Positions 54,190 to 63,877 of a stretch of DNA of 64,000 bases are shown here, one piece after another; positions within the stretch are counted from its first letter, which is position 1, and each line of letters starts with the position of its first letter. The position numbers and the translations under genes were made by a program. The notes beneath the pieces are model-generated. The model was not told the origin of the DNA, did no database searches, and saw nothing but the letters and a program-made list of their open reading frames with translations. Origin of the DNA: Peribacillus frigoritolerans (GTDB lineage: Bacteria > Bacillota > Bacilli > Bacillales > Bacillaceae); the NCBI RefSeq assembly GCF_004358755.1, contig NZ_SMZY01000006.1, forward strand, positions 1-64,000, in the 5' to 3' direction.

Positions 54190-55035
54190 TCATCCTTTCA
54201 CTCCACTCGAGGTAATGCCTTGCACATAATAACGCTGGAAAAAGATAAAAATCAGGATGACCGGAATGGTCGTAAGAGTCAAAGCTGCCATAATTTGACC
54301 ATATTCAATGGTCCGGTCGGCAAATAGGTATTGAATCCCGACTTGAATGGTCTGGATCTGTTTATCCGTTGCCACAATGAGCGGCCACATGAAATCGCTC
54401 CATTGGCTGACGAATGTCAGGATCGCAGCTGTCGCAAAAACAGGTTTGGAATTCGGGGCAACCACTCTCCAGAATGTCTGCCATGGGCTTGCACCGTCGA
54501 GCATCGCCGCTTCTTCGAGCTCTTTCGGGAACCCCAGAAAGAATTGACGAAACAGGAATATATTAAAGGCGGAAGCCACAAATGGAACAATTAAAGCCGG
54601 ATACGTATTGATCCATCCAAAAGAGTTGACGACGATATACAACGGAATCAACATGCTTTCGAATGGAACCACGTATAGGGCAATGATGACGAGCAGTATT
54701 ATATCGCTACCTGGGAATTTTAATTTCACGAGTGCATACGCACAAATAGAATTGACAATCAGGCCAAAGAAAACAATCAGTGTGACGGTAAGTACACTGT
54801 TCCACATGTAATGTAAGAAATTCACCCGGTCGGAAAAAAGGATGGCCATATAATTGTCAAAGGTTACTTCCTTGGGAATGAAGGAAGTAAATCCCATATC
54901 CTTAAAGATTCCGGTTTCCGGTTTCAGGGAGGATACAATCATCCAGAGAAGTGGGGCGATAAATAAAAAGCCCAATACTAAAATCGCTAATGTGACGATC
55001 AAGTTTTCAGTTTTCCTTTTTGTTTGATAGCGCAA
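54190..55035 (-). CDS. Carbohydrate ABC transporter permease (MalG-type)
   Basis: 281 aa from TTG with GGAGGG 6 nt upstream. Six helices, e.g. LIVTLAILVLGFLFIAPLLW, and the conserved cytoplasmic EAA loop ELEEAAMLDGASPWQTFWRV. It pairs with the upstream permease. No ATPase gene is present in the locus, so a shared MsmX/MsmK-type ATPase encoded elsewhere would be required, as is usual for Bacillus sugar importers. Confidence 0.9.
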   Translation of the reverse strand: MRYQTKRKTENLIVTLAILVLGFLFIAPLLWMIVSSLKPETGIFKDMGFTSFIPKEVTFDNYMAILFSDRVNFLHYMWNSVLTVTLIVFFGLIVNSICAYALVKLKFPGSDIILLVIIALYVVPFESMLIPLYIVVNSFGWINTYPALIVPFVASAFNIFLFRQFFLGFPKELEEAAMLDGASPWQTFWRVVAPNSKPVFATAAILTFVSQWSDFMWPLIVATDKQIQTIQVGIQYLFADRTIEYGQIMAALTLTTIPVILIFIFFQRYYVQGITSSGVKG

Positions 55036-55047
55036 TGAAGACCCTCC

Positions 55048-55956
55048 TTACTGCTTTAATACTTTCTTTAAGATCAGGGATGATATCAGAACGATGATGA
55101 AGAAGACCACAGCAATTGCGGAGGAATACCCGACATCTCGAAACTGGAATCCGTTTTCGTACAGCATAAAAACCAGTGTTTTCGTCGAATCGCTTGGCCC
55201 CCCATTTGTCATTACAAACGGCTGAACAAATAGACGGAATGCTTGAATCGTCGTGATAATTAGGACAAAACCGGTCACATGTGAGATGCAGGGCATCGTC
55301 ACATTTCGGAATTTCTGCCATACATTCGCTCCGTCCATTTCTGCCGCTTCATACAGCTCTTCAGGCACATCTTTGAGACCGGCAAGGAAAATCATCATCT
55401 GGAAACCGGCGGCCTGCCAAACACTCATGAAAATGATAGAATTCATGGCCTGGTTAGGGCTCAGGAGGAATGGTTGATTTTCAATTCCAAAGAAATTGAG
55501 AACATGATTAATGATTCCGTTATCCACGTTGTACAAAAATGTCCATAGTATCGCCACGACTACCATCGACGTGACAACCGGACTGAAGAAGAACACACGG
55601 CCCAGTCCTGCCACTTTTACTTTTTTGTTGACGAGAAGGGCGAGTCCCAAGGCAACCGCACATTGAATCGGAACCACAAGGACAGTAAAATAAAGAGTGT
55701 TTTTTAGGGCTGTGAGAAAGATGGCATCCTTGAAAAGACGGATGTAGTTATCCAATCCTGTGAACTCTTTCCCATCGGGATTGAGCATGTTGTAATTCAT
55801 GAAACTGTACACGAAGGCCAAGATTACTGGCAAAATCAAAAATGTAAACAATAAAACCAAAGCTGGAAGGGAAAAGACAACACCTAGCAACCGTTTTTGC
55901 ATTTCATAGGTCAAAGATTTTTTTTCTCGGACAGGAATAACTGTTTCTAATTCCAT
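55048..55956 (-). CDS. Carbohydrate ABC transporter permease (MalF-type)
   Basis: 302 aa, AAAGGTGG upstream. Helices start with LLGVVFSLPALVLLFTFLIL; EAA loop is ELYEAAEMDGANVWQKFRNV. It forms the heterodimeric channel with the next gene 12 bp downstream. Confidence 0.9.
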   Translation of the reverse strand: MELETVIPVREKKSLTYEMQKRLLGVVFSLPALVLLFTFLILPVILAFVYSFMNYNMLNPDGKEFTGLDNYIRLFKDAIFLTALKNTLYFTVLVVPIQCAVALGLALLVNKKVKVAGLGRVFFFSPVVTSMVVVAILWTFLYNVDNGIINHVLNFFGIENQPFLLSPNQAMNSIIFMSVWQAAGFQMMIFLAGLKDVPEELYEAAEMDGANVWQKFRNVTMPCISHVTGFVLIITTIQAFRLFVQPFVMTNGGPSDSTKTLVFMLYENGFQFRDVGYSSAIAVVFFIIVLISSLILKKVLKQ

Positions 55957-55977
55957 TCAAACCACCTTTTTTTAGAA

Positions 55978-56008
55978 AACAGGTAATCATGTTTGATGAT
56001 TACCTGTT
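55978..56008 (-). promoter_or_regulatory. Intercistronic stem-loop between binding protein and permeases
   Basis: Perfect 13-bp arms (AACAGGTAATCAT / ATGATTACCTGTT) around a 5-nt loop, in the gap after the binding-protein gene. Such hairpins stabilise the upstream mRNA or partly terminate it, giving more binding protein than permease. Confidence 0.7.
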
Positions 56009-56018
56009 CAGGATTTTA

Positions 56019-57287
56019 TTATTTACGAGCTATGTCTGTCTCCACTTCTTTAGTGACTTTATCAAGCTCTTTCTGAACATCGCCTCCAAGGAAGATGTTT
56101 TGAACGGCTTGACCATATTTCGTGGACAATACCGGATAAGAAGTTGTCGCAGGACGCGCATGGGCCGTATTTAAGACTTGGTCTTTCAGGACATTAAGAG
56201 GTTCTTTGTCCCATTCCGTTAATTCTTCCATGGAATCCGAACGAGATGGCGGGGTGTTTTCAACTGCTGCAATCTTAGATACATTTTCTTTTGTATTCAT
56301 GAAGTTCAATAGTTCAGCGGCTGCTTCCTTGTCTTTTGTACTTGTGGAAATTCCCCATGTCCAGTCCCCTGATGGAGAAACCTGCTCGCCATTCGGGCTC
56401 TTCGGATAGTAGGTGATGCCCCACTCTGTATCAGGATAGTCTTGCAGTTTCGTCCATTCCCATGAACCCATGAGCATCATGGCTGCTTTTCCATCTTCAA
56501 ATTCTGTAGGAGTCGGCTGAAGATTCACGAGCCCTTCCTTGGTGAATTTCTGTAAAAATTTCAGAGCTTCCACGGTTTTTGGACCATTCATATAGCCTTC
56601 AGCTGTGGAACCGTCTTCCGCTATAAAACTTCCGCCGTTGCTCCAGACCGCTGGTCCTGTGAAGTAGATGATCCATTCACCGTAGTCAAGTGTCCAGTTA
56701 ACTCCGTAAATGCCTTTTTCTTTGCTGGTCAACTTTTTCGCTGCCTCATAAAACTCATCCCAAGTCCATGCGTCTTCCAACTTTGTTGGAGGAGTGATGC
56801 CAGCATCAGCAAGCATTTTCTTATTGTAGAAGAGTGCTACAGTCGATTCAGTCGCCCCTATCGCGTATAATTTATCTTTGAACGTTCCCTGCTTAATAGC
56901 CGAATCAACAAATTTGTCCTTCTCTTTTATAAGATCGTCAATTGGCTGAATAATGCCGGCATCTGCGTAATTAGCCACGTTCGGTCCATCCATCGCCAAC
57001 AAGTCGGGCAAAGTGTTGCTGGTGGCAGCTGCCGAGACTTTATCCTCGTACGCATATTTATTACCTCGAGGAATGTATTCAATTTTCGCTTCAATTTCTC
57101 CATCATGTTCCTTATTGAAATCTTTGATGATTTCATCGTATGCTACAGACTTATCACCCTCAGGATGCCAGAGTGTCAACTTCGTTTCGCCATCGGCGGA
57201 ACCACTTGACTCCTTGTTGCTGCAAGCCGCTAACGATCCAACAGCCAGCATGGCCGCAGTGCTCAAAACCAATAGATTTTTTTTCAT
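56019..57287 (-). CDS. Carbohydrate ABC transporter substrate-binding lipoprotein
   Basis: 422 aa from the ATG behind GAGGGGG. Lipoprotein signal KKNLLVLSTAAMLAVGSLAA with Cys next (AAC). Family-1 binding protein pattern: KLTLWHPEGDKSVAYDEIIK, FKDKLYAIGATESTVALFYN, GKAAMMLMGSWEWTKLQ. It captures a sugar, probably a fructo-oligosaccharide, outside the membrane and delivers it to the two permeases. First gene of the operon, with cre-like sites in front. Confidence 0.9.
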   Translation of the reverse strand: MKKNLLVLSTAAMLAVGSLAACSNKESSGSADGETKLTLWHPEGDKSVAYDEIIKDFNKEHDGEIEAKIEYIPRGNKYAYEDKVSAAATSNTLPDLLAMDGPNVANYADAGIIQPIDDLIKEKDKFVDSAIKQGTFKDKLYAIGATESTVALFYNKKMLADAGITPPTKLEDAWTWDEFYEAAKKLTSKEKGIYGVNWTLDYGEWIIYFTGPAVWSNGGSFIAEDGSTAEGYMNGPKTVEALKFLQKFTKEGLVNLQPTPTEFEDGKAAMMLMGSWEWTKLQDYPDTEWGITYYPKSPNGEQVSPSGDWTWGISTSTKDKEAAAELLNFMNTKENVSKIAAVENTPPSRSDSMEELTEWDKEPLNVLKDQVLNTAHARPATTSYPVLSTKYGQAVQNIFLGGDVQKELDKVTKEVETDIARK

Positions 57288-57307
57288 TTTTTTCCCCCTC
57301 AATTCGT

Positions 57308-57321
57308 ATAAAGCGTTTTCA
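57308..57321 (-). promoter_or_regulatory. Second cre-like site
   Basis: On the minus strand TGAAAACGCTTTAT matches the CcpA consensus TGWAARCGYTWNCA at 12 of 14 positions. It lies 20 bp before the binding-protein start, where CcpA would block transcription. Confidence 0.5.
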
Positions 57322-57340
57322 TAGTTTCATATTAAAGGAT

Positions 57341-57354
57341 TGTAAACGCATTCA
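57341..57354 (-). promoter_or_regulatory. cre site (CcpA) before the uptake operon
   Basis: On the minus strand TGAATGCGTTTACA matches TGWAARCGYTWNCA at 13 of 14 positions, about 54 bp upstream of the start codon and overlapping a TTGAAT -35-like word. It predicts carbon catabolite repression of the fructan operon. Confidence 0.7.
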
Positions 57355-57434
57355 ATAGGTGGCATTACTCTTATTAAGGTTTAAATTTCTCTTCAATTAG
57401 TACATTGTTTCACATACTTAACCTCAGAAAAAAA

Positions 57435-57453
57435 AAGGACCTCTTAAAGGTCC
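57435..57453 (-). terminator. Terminator of the YesM/YesN operon
   Basis: AGGACC/GGTCCT stem followed on the minus strand by about ten T. It lies between the regulator gene and the promoter of the uptake operon, so the two are separate transcripts. Confidence 0.85.
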
Positions 57454-57620
57454 TATTGGTGAAATCTTATTTTAACCATCTACGCTACTTCACTTTTTTC
57501 TTCCCATCATCATCGGCATGCGAGAGGAGGCATTCCTTTAAATTGGTGACAACTTCTTCTGATTTTCCTATTTACGACAAGAATACAATTGACAGCCTTC
57601 CATCCATGCCCTCTCCAAAA

Positions 57621-58745
57621 TTACAGCGCAGTCTTTTTTTTTCGATATTCACTTGGGGTGACATTCAACCTTTTGCGAAATACTTGGCTGAAATAGCGTG
57701 GATCACCATAGCCTACTTTTTCGGCAATTTCATAGGTTTTCAACTCAGTATGGAGCAAAAGAAAACAGGCTCTTTCAATCCTGTAACCGGTCAAGTAGTC
57801 CAAAAAGGTGAAACCTGTAACTTGCTTAAACAACAAACTGAAGTAACTGATACTCATATTCGCATGCCCTGCAACCTGTTCCGCTGAGATGTCTTCTTGA
57901 TAATGATCGTGGATAAAACGACTGGCTTCTCCAATCGAATCTGCAACGGATTTTTTGGAGAGATGTTTCTCCTTCAGTTCTTCTACCCAAACCACATTCT
58001 CATCCACTAAGCGATGTGTACTCATCCATGTCTTCAGTTCCTCTAGGGCTGGCTTTAACAAGGATTCGTCAACGACAGGCGATCCAATCAACACGGTATT
58101 ATCTGCGTCTTCATTCCAATCACGCAGTACTTCTAGCAAAATTGGAAGTTCCTCCGTTGGCCATTCTGCCAGGATGAATGTAGCATTAGGAGAAAGTGAA
58201 TAAGAATAGTGTCTTTTTTCGAGTACGGGGGGTTCTAAGTAAACACTAGCGCCCTCTAACAATATAGGAATTATTGGTTTTGATTCGCAGGATGGGTTCC
58301 CATTGTATGAACCCTTGGTAAACACTTCGTAAAGCCTCTGCTTCTCGACTTCATACTCTCGTTCTGCTTTTTCTTTTAAATGATAAATCCCCCGTTCAAT
58401 GCAGAGATAAAGCTCTTCATAATCGACCGGCTTCAAAATATAATCAAAAGCCTTATTTTTCAATGCTTCCCTTGCGTACTCAAAATAGTCGTATCCGCTT
58501 ATCATCACTGTCAGAGGCTTTTTCGGAAGCGTATCCAGTTTTTTCAGCAGGTTCAGACCGGTCATCCCCGGCATGGAAATGTCCGTAAGAAGCAAATCGG
58601 CACCATGCTGTTCGCACAAAGAAAACGCTCTCTGTCCATCTCTGGCTGTACCCACTACTTCACATTGAAGGTCAGACCAGGGAATAATGGACTGTAAGTT
58701 CTTCAAAATCAATGCTTCGTCATCTGCAATCACGACTTTAAACAT
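57621..58745 (-). CDS. AraC-type response regulator (YesN-like)
   Basis: 374 aa; the start MFKVVIADDEALILKNLQSI has GGGTGGG upstream and overlaps the kinase gene by 8 bp. Receiver: LLLTDISMPGMTGLNLL phospho-Asp and ILKPVDYEELYLCIE. The C-terminal AraC pair of helix-turn-helices includes EQVAGHANMSISYFSLLFKQ and EIAEKVGYGDPRYFSQVFRK. It should activate the uptake operon in response to the kinase. Confidence 0.9.
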   Translation of the reverse strand: MFKVVIADDEALILKNLQSIIPWSDLQCEVVGTARDGQRAFSLCEQHGADLLLTDISMPGMTGLNLLKKLDTLPKKPLTVMISGYDYFEYAREALKNKAFDYILKPVDYEELYLCIERGIYHLKEKAEREYEVEKQRLYEVFTKGSYNGNPSCESKPIIPILLEGASVYLEPPVLEKRHYSYSLSPNATFILAEWPTEELPILLEVLRDWNEDADNTVLIGSPVVDESLLKPALEELKTWMSTHRLVDENVVWVEELKEKHLSKKSVADSIGEASRFIHDHYQEDISAEQVAGHANMSISYFSLLFKQVTGFTFLDYLTGYRIERACFLLLHTELKTYEIAEKVGYGDPRYFSQVFRKRLNVTPSEYRKKKTAL

Positions 58746-60480
58746 TTGACCCACCCTTTTTGAGAGGAAAAGAAATACGGATGATTGTTCCTTTTTCACA
58801 AGAACACACCATCATCCCGTATTTTTCTCCATAGTATAGTTTTATGCGTTCGTGTACATTTCGAATGCCGTGTCCGCGTTCTTCCTTCTCATCCCGTTTT
58901 TTTTGCAGTTTTTCAAGAACAGTGTGAGGGATTCCTTTCCCGTTGTCTTCTACCCAGAAATACCCAGTTGTTTGAGATCGTGATCCTCGTATCGAAATCC
59001 GCCCATTATCTTCCTGACCAAACGCATGAGTCAGGATGTTTTCCACCAGGGGCTGGAGAACCAGTTTTAAGACAGGCTCGCTTTCCAAGGATGGGTCAAT
59101 CACCACTTCATAGGTAAATAAGTTTTCAAAACGGATTTTTTGGATTTCCAGGTAACTAATCACATGGGATATTTCTTGACGGACCGGAACTTCAAAGCTC
59201 CCATTTATAGATATGCGCAGAAGCCTGCCAAGATTGATCGTCATTTTGCTAATTTCCTTTTGTCCGCTGGAAGCAGCAAGAGCATTGATGGATTCGAGCG
59301 TATTGTAAAGGAAGTGAGGGTTGATTTGTTGCTGCAGCACCTTGAACTCTGCCTCCCTGTTTTTTTCTTCCTCCCTTCTAATCCGCTGTATGAGTTCCCA
59401 AATCCGAATAATCATTTGGTTAAACCGGAAAGACAGATTCTTCAATTCTTTCAATGAATATTCATTCATTCTGGCAGACAGGTCTCCACTCTCCACAAGC
59501 TTCATATTCTTTTGCAAGGCCTGGATAAAGCCTGAAATTCTCCTTAAATAGAACCAGTTGAAACATACAGCTGCCAGGAGGGCGACAGCACTTAGAAGAA
59601 ACGTGATGTTCCGGATGTAAACGGTGCTGTTTGAGAGCACATCCCACGGTTTCATGGAAACCATCCATACATCCTTTTCTCCTGCCATCTGGAAAGTAGA
59701 AGGCCTATAGGTAATTAATTGCTTTTCTCCGTTCCACTGATCAAGAAAAAAACCAGTTTCTCCCGTATGCATTTTTATTAGCGACCCAACGTCCAATCTT
59801 TTTCCAATCAATTGGTGATCGAGAGCATACAAAATATCTCCTTTTTTATTTATAAGCAATTCGGTTGATGGAGTCTCAGATTCGGAGGCAAACACGTTAT
59901 CCAACAAATCGAGCCGGATGGCTAGCACCATATAACCAAGCGGATCCAGCGTATTGATATCGTTAATGATACGACCCTGGGTCAGAAAAAGGTCACTTTG
60001 TCCTTGTAAGGGGTGCTTCCGAATAGCTGTAGGACTCAACCAGACTGAAGCACCTTTCTTCTGTTTCATTTCCTGCACCATCCATTCAGGCTCTTTCCAT
60101 AAAAGCTGGTCATTGGATTGATACATCCGGTCTCCAGCCAGGTCGTATAGGATAAACTGCTGTACTTCTGCATTAGCATACATCATACCGGCAATCGCCT
60201 GTCTCTTATGATAAAGTTCTATCAGGCTTTTTTCTTGTTGACTGGCTAAAAAAGAATGAACATCCCCTGATGAAACCATGTAGTCAGAAAAGTGATTTAC
60301 TTCCTCCACCGCCTCCAGAAGATTCCTGTCCAATACGTTCAGCGTCTGCACTGTCTGGTTGGAGATCGTCTCTTGAAGCGTATCCCGCGATATCCAGTAG
60401 GACAAATAACCAAGAATGAAGATGGGGAACAGAACAAATACAAGAAACGCGAGGATGATTTTGCGCTGAAAAGTCATCAT
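58738..60480 (-). CDS. Sensor histidine kinase (YesM-like)
   Basis: 580 aa. Membrane helix at the N-terminus (IILAFLVFVLFPIFILGYLS), extracellular sensor domain to ~residue 290, second helix (NITFLLSAVALLAAVCFNWF), HAMP, then the His_kinase domain with phospho-His in QQQINPHFLYNTLESINALA and ATPase boxes QPLVENILTHAFG and WVEDNGKGIP. The adjacent lipoprotein may present ligand to its sensor domain. ATG pair at the start, with GGGGAG 5 or 8 nt away. Confidence 0.9.
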   Translation of the reverse strand: MMTFQRKIILAFLVFVLFPIFILGYLSYWISRDTLQETISNQTVQTLNVLDRNLLEAVEEVNHFSDYMVSSGDVHSFLASQQEKSLIELYHKRQAIAGMMYANAEVQQFILYDLAGDRMYQSNDQLLWKEPEWMVQEMKQKKGASVWLSPTAIRKHPLQGQSDLFLTQGRIINDINTLDPLGYMVLAIRLDLLDNVFASESETPSTELLINKKGDILYALDHQLIGKRLDVGSLIKMHTGETGFFLDQWNGEKQLITYRPSTFQMAGEKDVWMVSMKPWDVLSNSTVYIRNITFLLSAVALLAAVCFNWFYLRRISGFIQALQKNMKLVESGDLSARMNEYSLKELKNLSFRFNQMIIRIWELIQRIRREEEKNREAEFKVLQQQINPHFLYNTLESINALAASSGQKEISKMTINLGRLLRISINGSFEVPVRQEISHVISYLEIQKIRFENLFTYEVVIDPSLESEPVLKLVLQPLVENILTHAFGQEDNGRISIRGSRSQTTGYFWVEDNGKGIPHTVLEKLQKKRDEKEERGHGIRNVHERIKLYYGEKYGMMVCSCEKGTIIRISFPLKKGGSNV

Positions 60481-60482
60481 TC

Positions 60483-61724
60483 TTACTCCCCGTCATCCCA
60501 GGGAGAGTAAGTATACTTTTGAAACATCTCTTCCAGTTTTTTTAGATACGTGGTTTTGTCCAGGTCATAGAAATACTGCTGGGTAAGCAGGCGGTACTCC
60601 GTTTCCGCCGCTGTACCGCCTGCCCAATAGTGATTTGGCCAGTTGACCGCCTCTCCGTCCTGCACTTTTTTTTCAAGTATTGCAAGGGACTCCTTTGTTT
60701 TTCGCACGCCAATAATCGTACTGATCGAGCCTTCATACAAGGACAGGGCTTGAGCATTCGCCTGTTCTGTTAAAAAGGCAAGAAACAGCTTGGCTTCATT
60801 TGAGTACTCCGTATCGGAAGATATTGAGATGCCGATATCGACTCCGCCCAATACTCGGTTTTCATCAGGAGAATTGGAGACAGGCACCGGGAAAATACCG
60901 TAATCCAAATCTGGTTTCAACCTTTCTATTATAGGCAGCGCCCATGTACCCATCACATACATGGAACCTTCTCCGAAAGCGAAGGCTTCATTGGCATCGG
61001 AATAACTCATGGAAAACGATTCCTTCTGGGCGTAAGAAAGAAGGGTTTCCACTTTTGTGTTTATCTCCATCCAGGACGAGTCATTTTGTAGATGAAGCGG
61101 ACTCTTCCAATATGATGGTGGGAAAACGTTCGCCACAAAATTTAACGTCAGAACACTGGTTAGATCCGCCTCTTTATTCGCCATCACCAATGGCTTCTTC
61201 CCTGCTTTCTCCAAGGTCTCCATAACCTCAACCCACTCATCCCACGTACTCGGAGTCTTTAAATCCAATTGCTTAAAATGCTGTTTATTATATAAAACCC
61301 CCACCGCATTCTGAGTAAAGGCAGCACCATACATATGTCCACTTATTCTGTATCGCTGCTGAATGGTAGGCTGAATACGGTCCAAAAACATTTCACGGCT
61401 CAAGTCAAGCAGATAGCCTTTTCGGGCACGAGTGATATAGTCCTGCTCAAAGGGATAGGAAATAAATAAATCTGGCGCATCTCCCCGTGCTATTCGAGTT
61501 TTCAGGACCGACATACCATTCGGCACAATAACTTGGTTAATCTTAATACCAGGGTACCTTGCTTCAAAATCAGTTATCAATTGGTTAAAAATCGGTCTTG
61601 TCTCTTCTTTTACTGAAAAAAATTCCAACACCACTGACCTTGGTTCCTGGATCACCTTTGTCTGACTGGAACAGCCCACCATCAAAAAAGCAAGCACGAT
61701 AATAAACACCTTTTTCACTCTCAC
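60483..61724 (-). CDS. Extracellular substrate-binding lipoprotein upstream of the kinase
   Basis: 413 aa from GTG with AGGAG 9 nt upstream. Lipobox VFIIVLAFLMVGC puts the modified Cys at residue 18. Family-1 binding protein features: FEARYPGIKINQVIVPNGMS, NAVGVLYNKQHFKQLDLKTP, EGSMYVMGTWALPIIERLKP. It has no permease beside it, overlaps a sensory operon and differs from the transporter's own binding protein. A sensing accessory for the YesM-type kinase is the best inference. Confidence 0.85.
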   Translation of the reverse strand: MRVKKVFIIVLAFLMVGCSSQTKVIQEPRSVVLEFFSVKEETRPIFNQLITDFEARYPGIKINQVIVPNGMSVLKTRIARGDAPDLFISYPFEQDYITRARKGYLLDLSREMFLDRIQPTIQQRYRISGHMYGAAFTQNAVGVLYNKQHFKQLDLKTPSTWDEWVEVMETLEKAGKKPLVMANKEADLTSVLTLNFVANVFPPSYWKSPLHLQNDSSWMEINTKVETLLSYAQKESFSMSYSDANEAFAFGEGSMYVMGTWALPIIERLKPDLDYGIFPVPVSNSPDENRVLGGVDIGISISSDTEYSNEAKLFLAFLTEQANAQALSLYEGSISTIIGVRKTKESLAILEKKVQDGEAVNWPNHYWAGGTAAETEYRLLTQQYFYDLDKTTYLKKLEEMFQKYTYSPWDDGE

Positions 61725-61909
61725 ACTTGTACACTCCTAAAGCTGACTTGTAATATTGTTTTTCAAGAACACGCAAAAAGAGGGAATCGATATAGTTGCT
61801 TATTTGCCGCTGAAATTAAGAACTTCTTTACCCGTAACTGCGTACAGAATTACAGGGAATTCCTTCTGTCTTCTGATTAGCTAGATATCCTGGACGCAAA
61901 ATGAAATTG

Positions 61910-63373
61910 TTAATTCTTTATCTTGAGTTCTTTTTTAATAACTTCGATAAACGACTTTATAGGTGGTTCTATTAAACTCCTCTTTTCTTGGGTAAATATT
62001 GCACCGGATTCCTTAATGGTTGCAATCAGTTGATCGATATCAACTTTTTCAAATAAGAAAAGAAAGAAATGATCGATAACGATGCTTTTCCATGTAGGAC
62101 CCGCACCGTTTCTAATATAAGCCTCACCAACAACTGATTTATTTAACAGCTTTTCTCTTTTGCTATTCAGTTCATCTTCTTTTTTTTCTAAATAAAAAGG
62201 GAAATCCTTGATGCCAAACTTCTTCATTAAGTGAGCTGTTATTTGCTTTTTATAACCTGCATTGATCCCTTCGTTATAATAAGCTTGCTGCTTAAGTAAG
62301 GGAGGCGCTTCTGAAAATGACGATGGGTTCTTCTTAAACTGATCCAAATGATCTTTCTTTTTTTGACTCTCAAGTTCCTCCTTCTTCTTTTCCTCTAATA
62401 TTGTTAAATGCTTTATGTAATCAGTTACTATACGTTCTTGGTATTCTTTAATTAGATCATCTTCATTTTCATCATATAAAGTAAAGAGATTTTCCTCTAA
62501 ATCAACGGTTAGAGCACGTTCAATACTAAATGTAAGTGGATTTCCAACAACATAATAGTCAAAATTTCCACTTTCTTGTTTCACAAGTCTTAGTACGGTA
62601 CAGTTACTGTCCATTGGATTAAAATAAGCAATGCTTACTACTGAAAAATGACGAATTCCCATACTGTCTTGTACATAGTTCCGCTCTTCAGAACGAATGC
62701 TGTAGAATTCGTCCTGCCATTTTTGATCTTGACGGGTCTTTATCAATAACTTTTCTTCTGCCTCAACAAGAGTCGTATGCGGTGAAACAGACTTATGATA
62801 GGCAAGCCACTGTTTATCTATAAAAAAAAATGATTTAAATCCCTGAGCTGTATAAACTGCTTTCCTTTTTTCAATATGTTCACTGTATTGCTTACTCGTT
62901 TTTAAACCGGTAAGGAAATCCAGTGCCCATGTTGTGCCATCAGGTAGCTCAATGATAAAATCCGGTACAATCCCAAGCCGAGCCTTATATTTATATCCCT
63001 CGATAAGTGAAACCTGAAGAGGATAAAGAAGTTTCATCTGGCCCTCGATGAATGTTCGGATCAAGGTTTTCCCCATATCATGAGTTGTTTCGTTTTCATA
63101 TTTATCTTTATGTTTATTGTAAGATTTATAATTTTCACTATATGAGCACTCTCTTTTATCAAAATGACTAAACGAGAATTTATTTTCGTTAGGAAGAACA
63201 ATTTTTACATTTGTGCCGCAGCACAAGCATTTAAATGCCTTCTTTTTTGAAAAAGCACGATATTGCTTTTCGAATATAGGTTTGATTTCCTGCTGAGAGT
63301 ACCCATCTCGTTGATATTTAACAAGTTCATATACAATATTTATTTCTTCGCCATGCAGTAACGCTGTATCCAT
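61910..63373 (-). CDS. CoiA-like competence-family protein
   Basis: 487 aa. N-terminal zinc-finger-like part AFKCLCCGTNVKIVLPNENK with FSFSHFDKREC, then a nuclease-like core: RLGIVPDFIIELPDGTTWAL and DFLTGLKTSKQYSEHIEKRK, the D...(D/E)-x-K pattern of CoiA/restriction-type endonuclease folds. A long coiled-coil region (KHLTILEEKKKEELESQKKK) follows. CoiA supports DNA processing during transformation; plasmid relatives of this longer type are uncharacterised. Alone in its operon. Confidence 0.75.
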   Translation of the reverse strand: MDTALLHGEEINIVYELVKYQRDGYSQQEIKPIFEKQYRAFSKKKAFKCLCCGTNVKIVLPNENKFSFSHFDKRECSYSENYKSYNKHKDKYENETTHDMGKTLIRTFIEGQMKLLYPLQVSLIEGYKYKARLGIVPDFIIELPDGTTWALDFLTGLKTSKQYSEHIEKRKAVYTAQGFKSFFFIDKQWLAYHKSVSPHTTLVEAEEKLLIKTRQDQKWQDEFYSIRSEERNYVQDSMGIRHFSVVSIAYFNPMDSNCTVLRLVKQESGNFDYYVVGNPLTFSIERALTVDLEENLFTLYDENEDDLIKEYQERIVTDYIKHLTILEEKKKEELESQKKKDHLDQFKKNPSSFSEAPPLLKQQAYYNEGINAGYKKQITAHLMKKFGIKDFPFYLEKKEDELNSKREKLLNKSVVGEAYIRNGAGPTWKSIVIDHFFLFLFEKVDIDQLIATIKESGAIFTQEKRSLIEPPIKSFIEVIKKELKIKN

Positions 63374-63466
63374 TTTATATCTCCTAACCCAGTAATTTCA
63401 TAATTATATTATAGTAAATAACTGGGTTGTAAACAGCCTATAAATCTATTTAGATTACCTTAAAAA

Positions 63467-63877
63467 CTAGTCCCCACTGCAACCACGGTCAATTTCAATC
63501 CATTTTATTTTTTCGAGATCCCAATGATACTCTGTTACATTGTCTTTTTTATGAAGCGTGTTAATTTTTTCTTTAACGTAATTTTCGTCCATAAATATTT
63601 CTGCTTTTGTAGTCGAATAGGATGGTTCATACCATGTTGATTCCATTTGAAAGATGTAAAACTTCTTCCCATCCCCCTTTAATTCCCTGAATACATATCG
63701 TGTTTCCCATTTCTCACGATTAAAAGGGTTCTCATTTTTTTCGGTTGGTGTTTTCCACAGTTTTGTAGGTGTTGGGTGATTGCAAAATATCATGGCTTCA
63801 GGCTCTTTCAAATCTTCATTAAATTTTCCTCCACTCACTCCAAAAATAAATTTTGCACCCATCTTATAAATTTCCAA
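63467..63877 (-). CDS. 136-aa hypothetical protein
   Basis: TTG start with AAAGGAGG 9 nt upstream; an ATG five codons later would be too far from it. Contains GAKFIFGVSGGKFNEDLKEP, KFYIFQMESTWYEPSYS and HWDLEKIKWIEIDRGCSGD. Beta-rich and soluble. Family not recognised. It precedes the CoiA-like gene by about 90 bp in the same direction, so co-transcription is possible. Confidence 0.65.
   Translation of the reverse strand: MEIYKMGAKFIFGVSGGKFNEDLKEPEAMIFCNHPTPTKLWKTPTEKNENPFNREKWETRYVFRELKGDGKKFYIFQMESTWYEPSYSTTKAEIFMDENYVKEKINTLHKKDNVTEYHWDLEKIKWIEIDRGCSGD

Noticed and set aside
57405-57887. 160-codon plus-strand frame
   Set aside because: It runs antisense to the YesN-like gene and through its terminator; shadow of a real gene.
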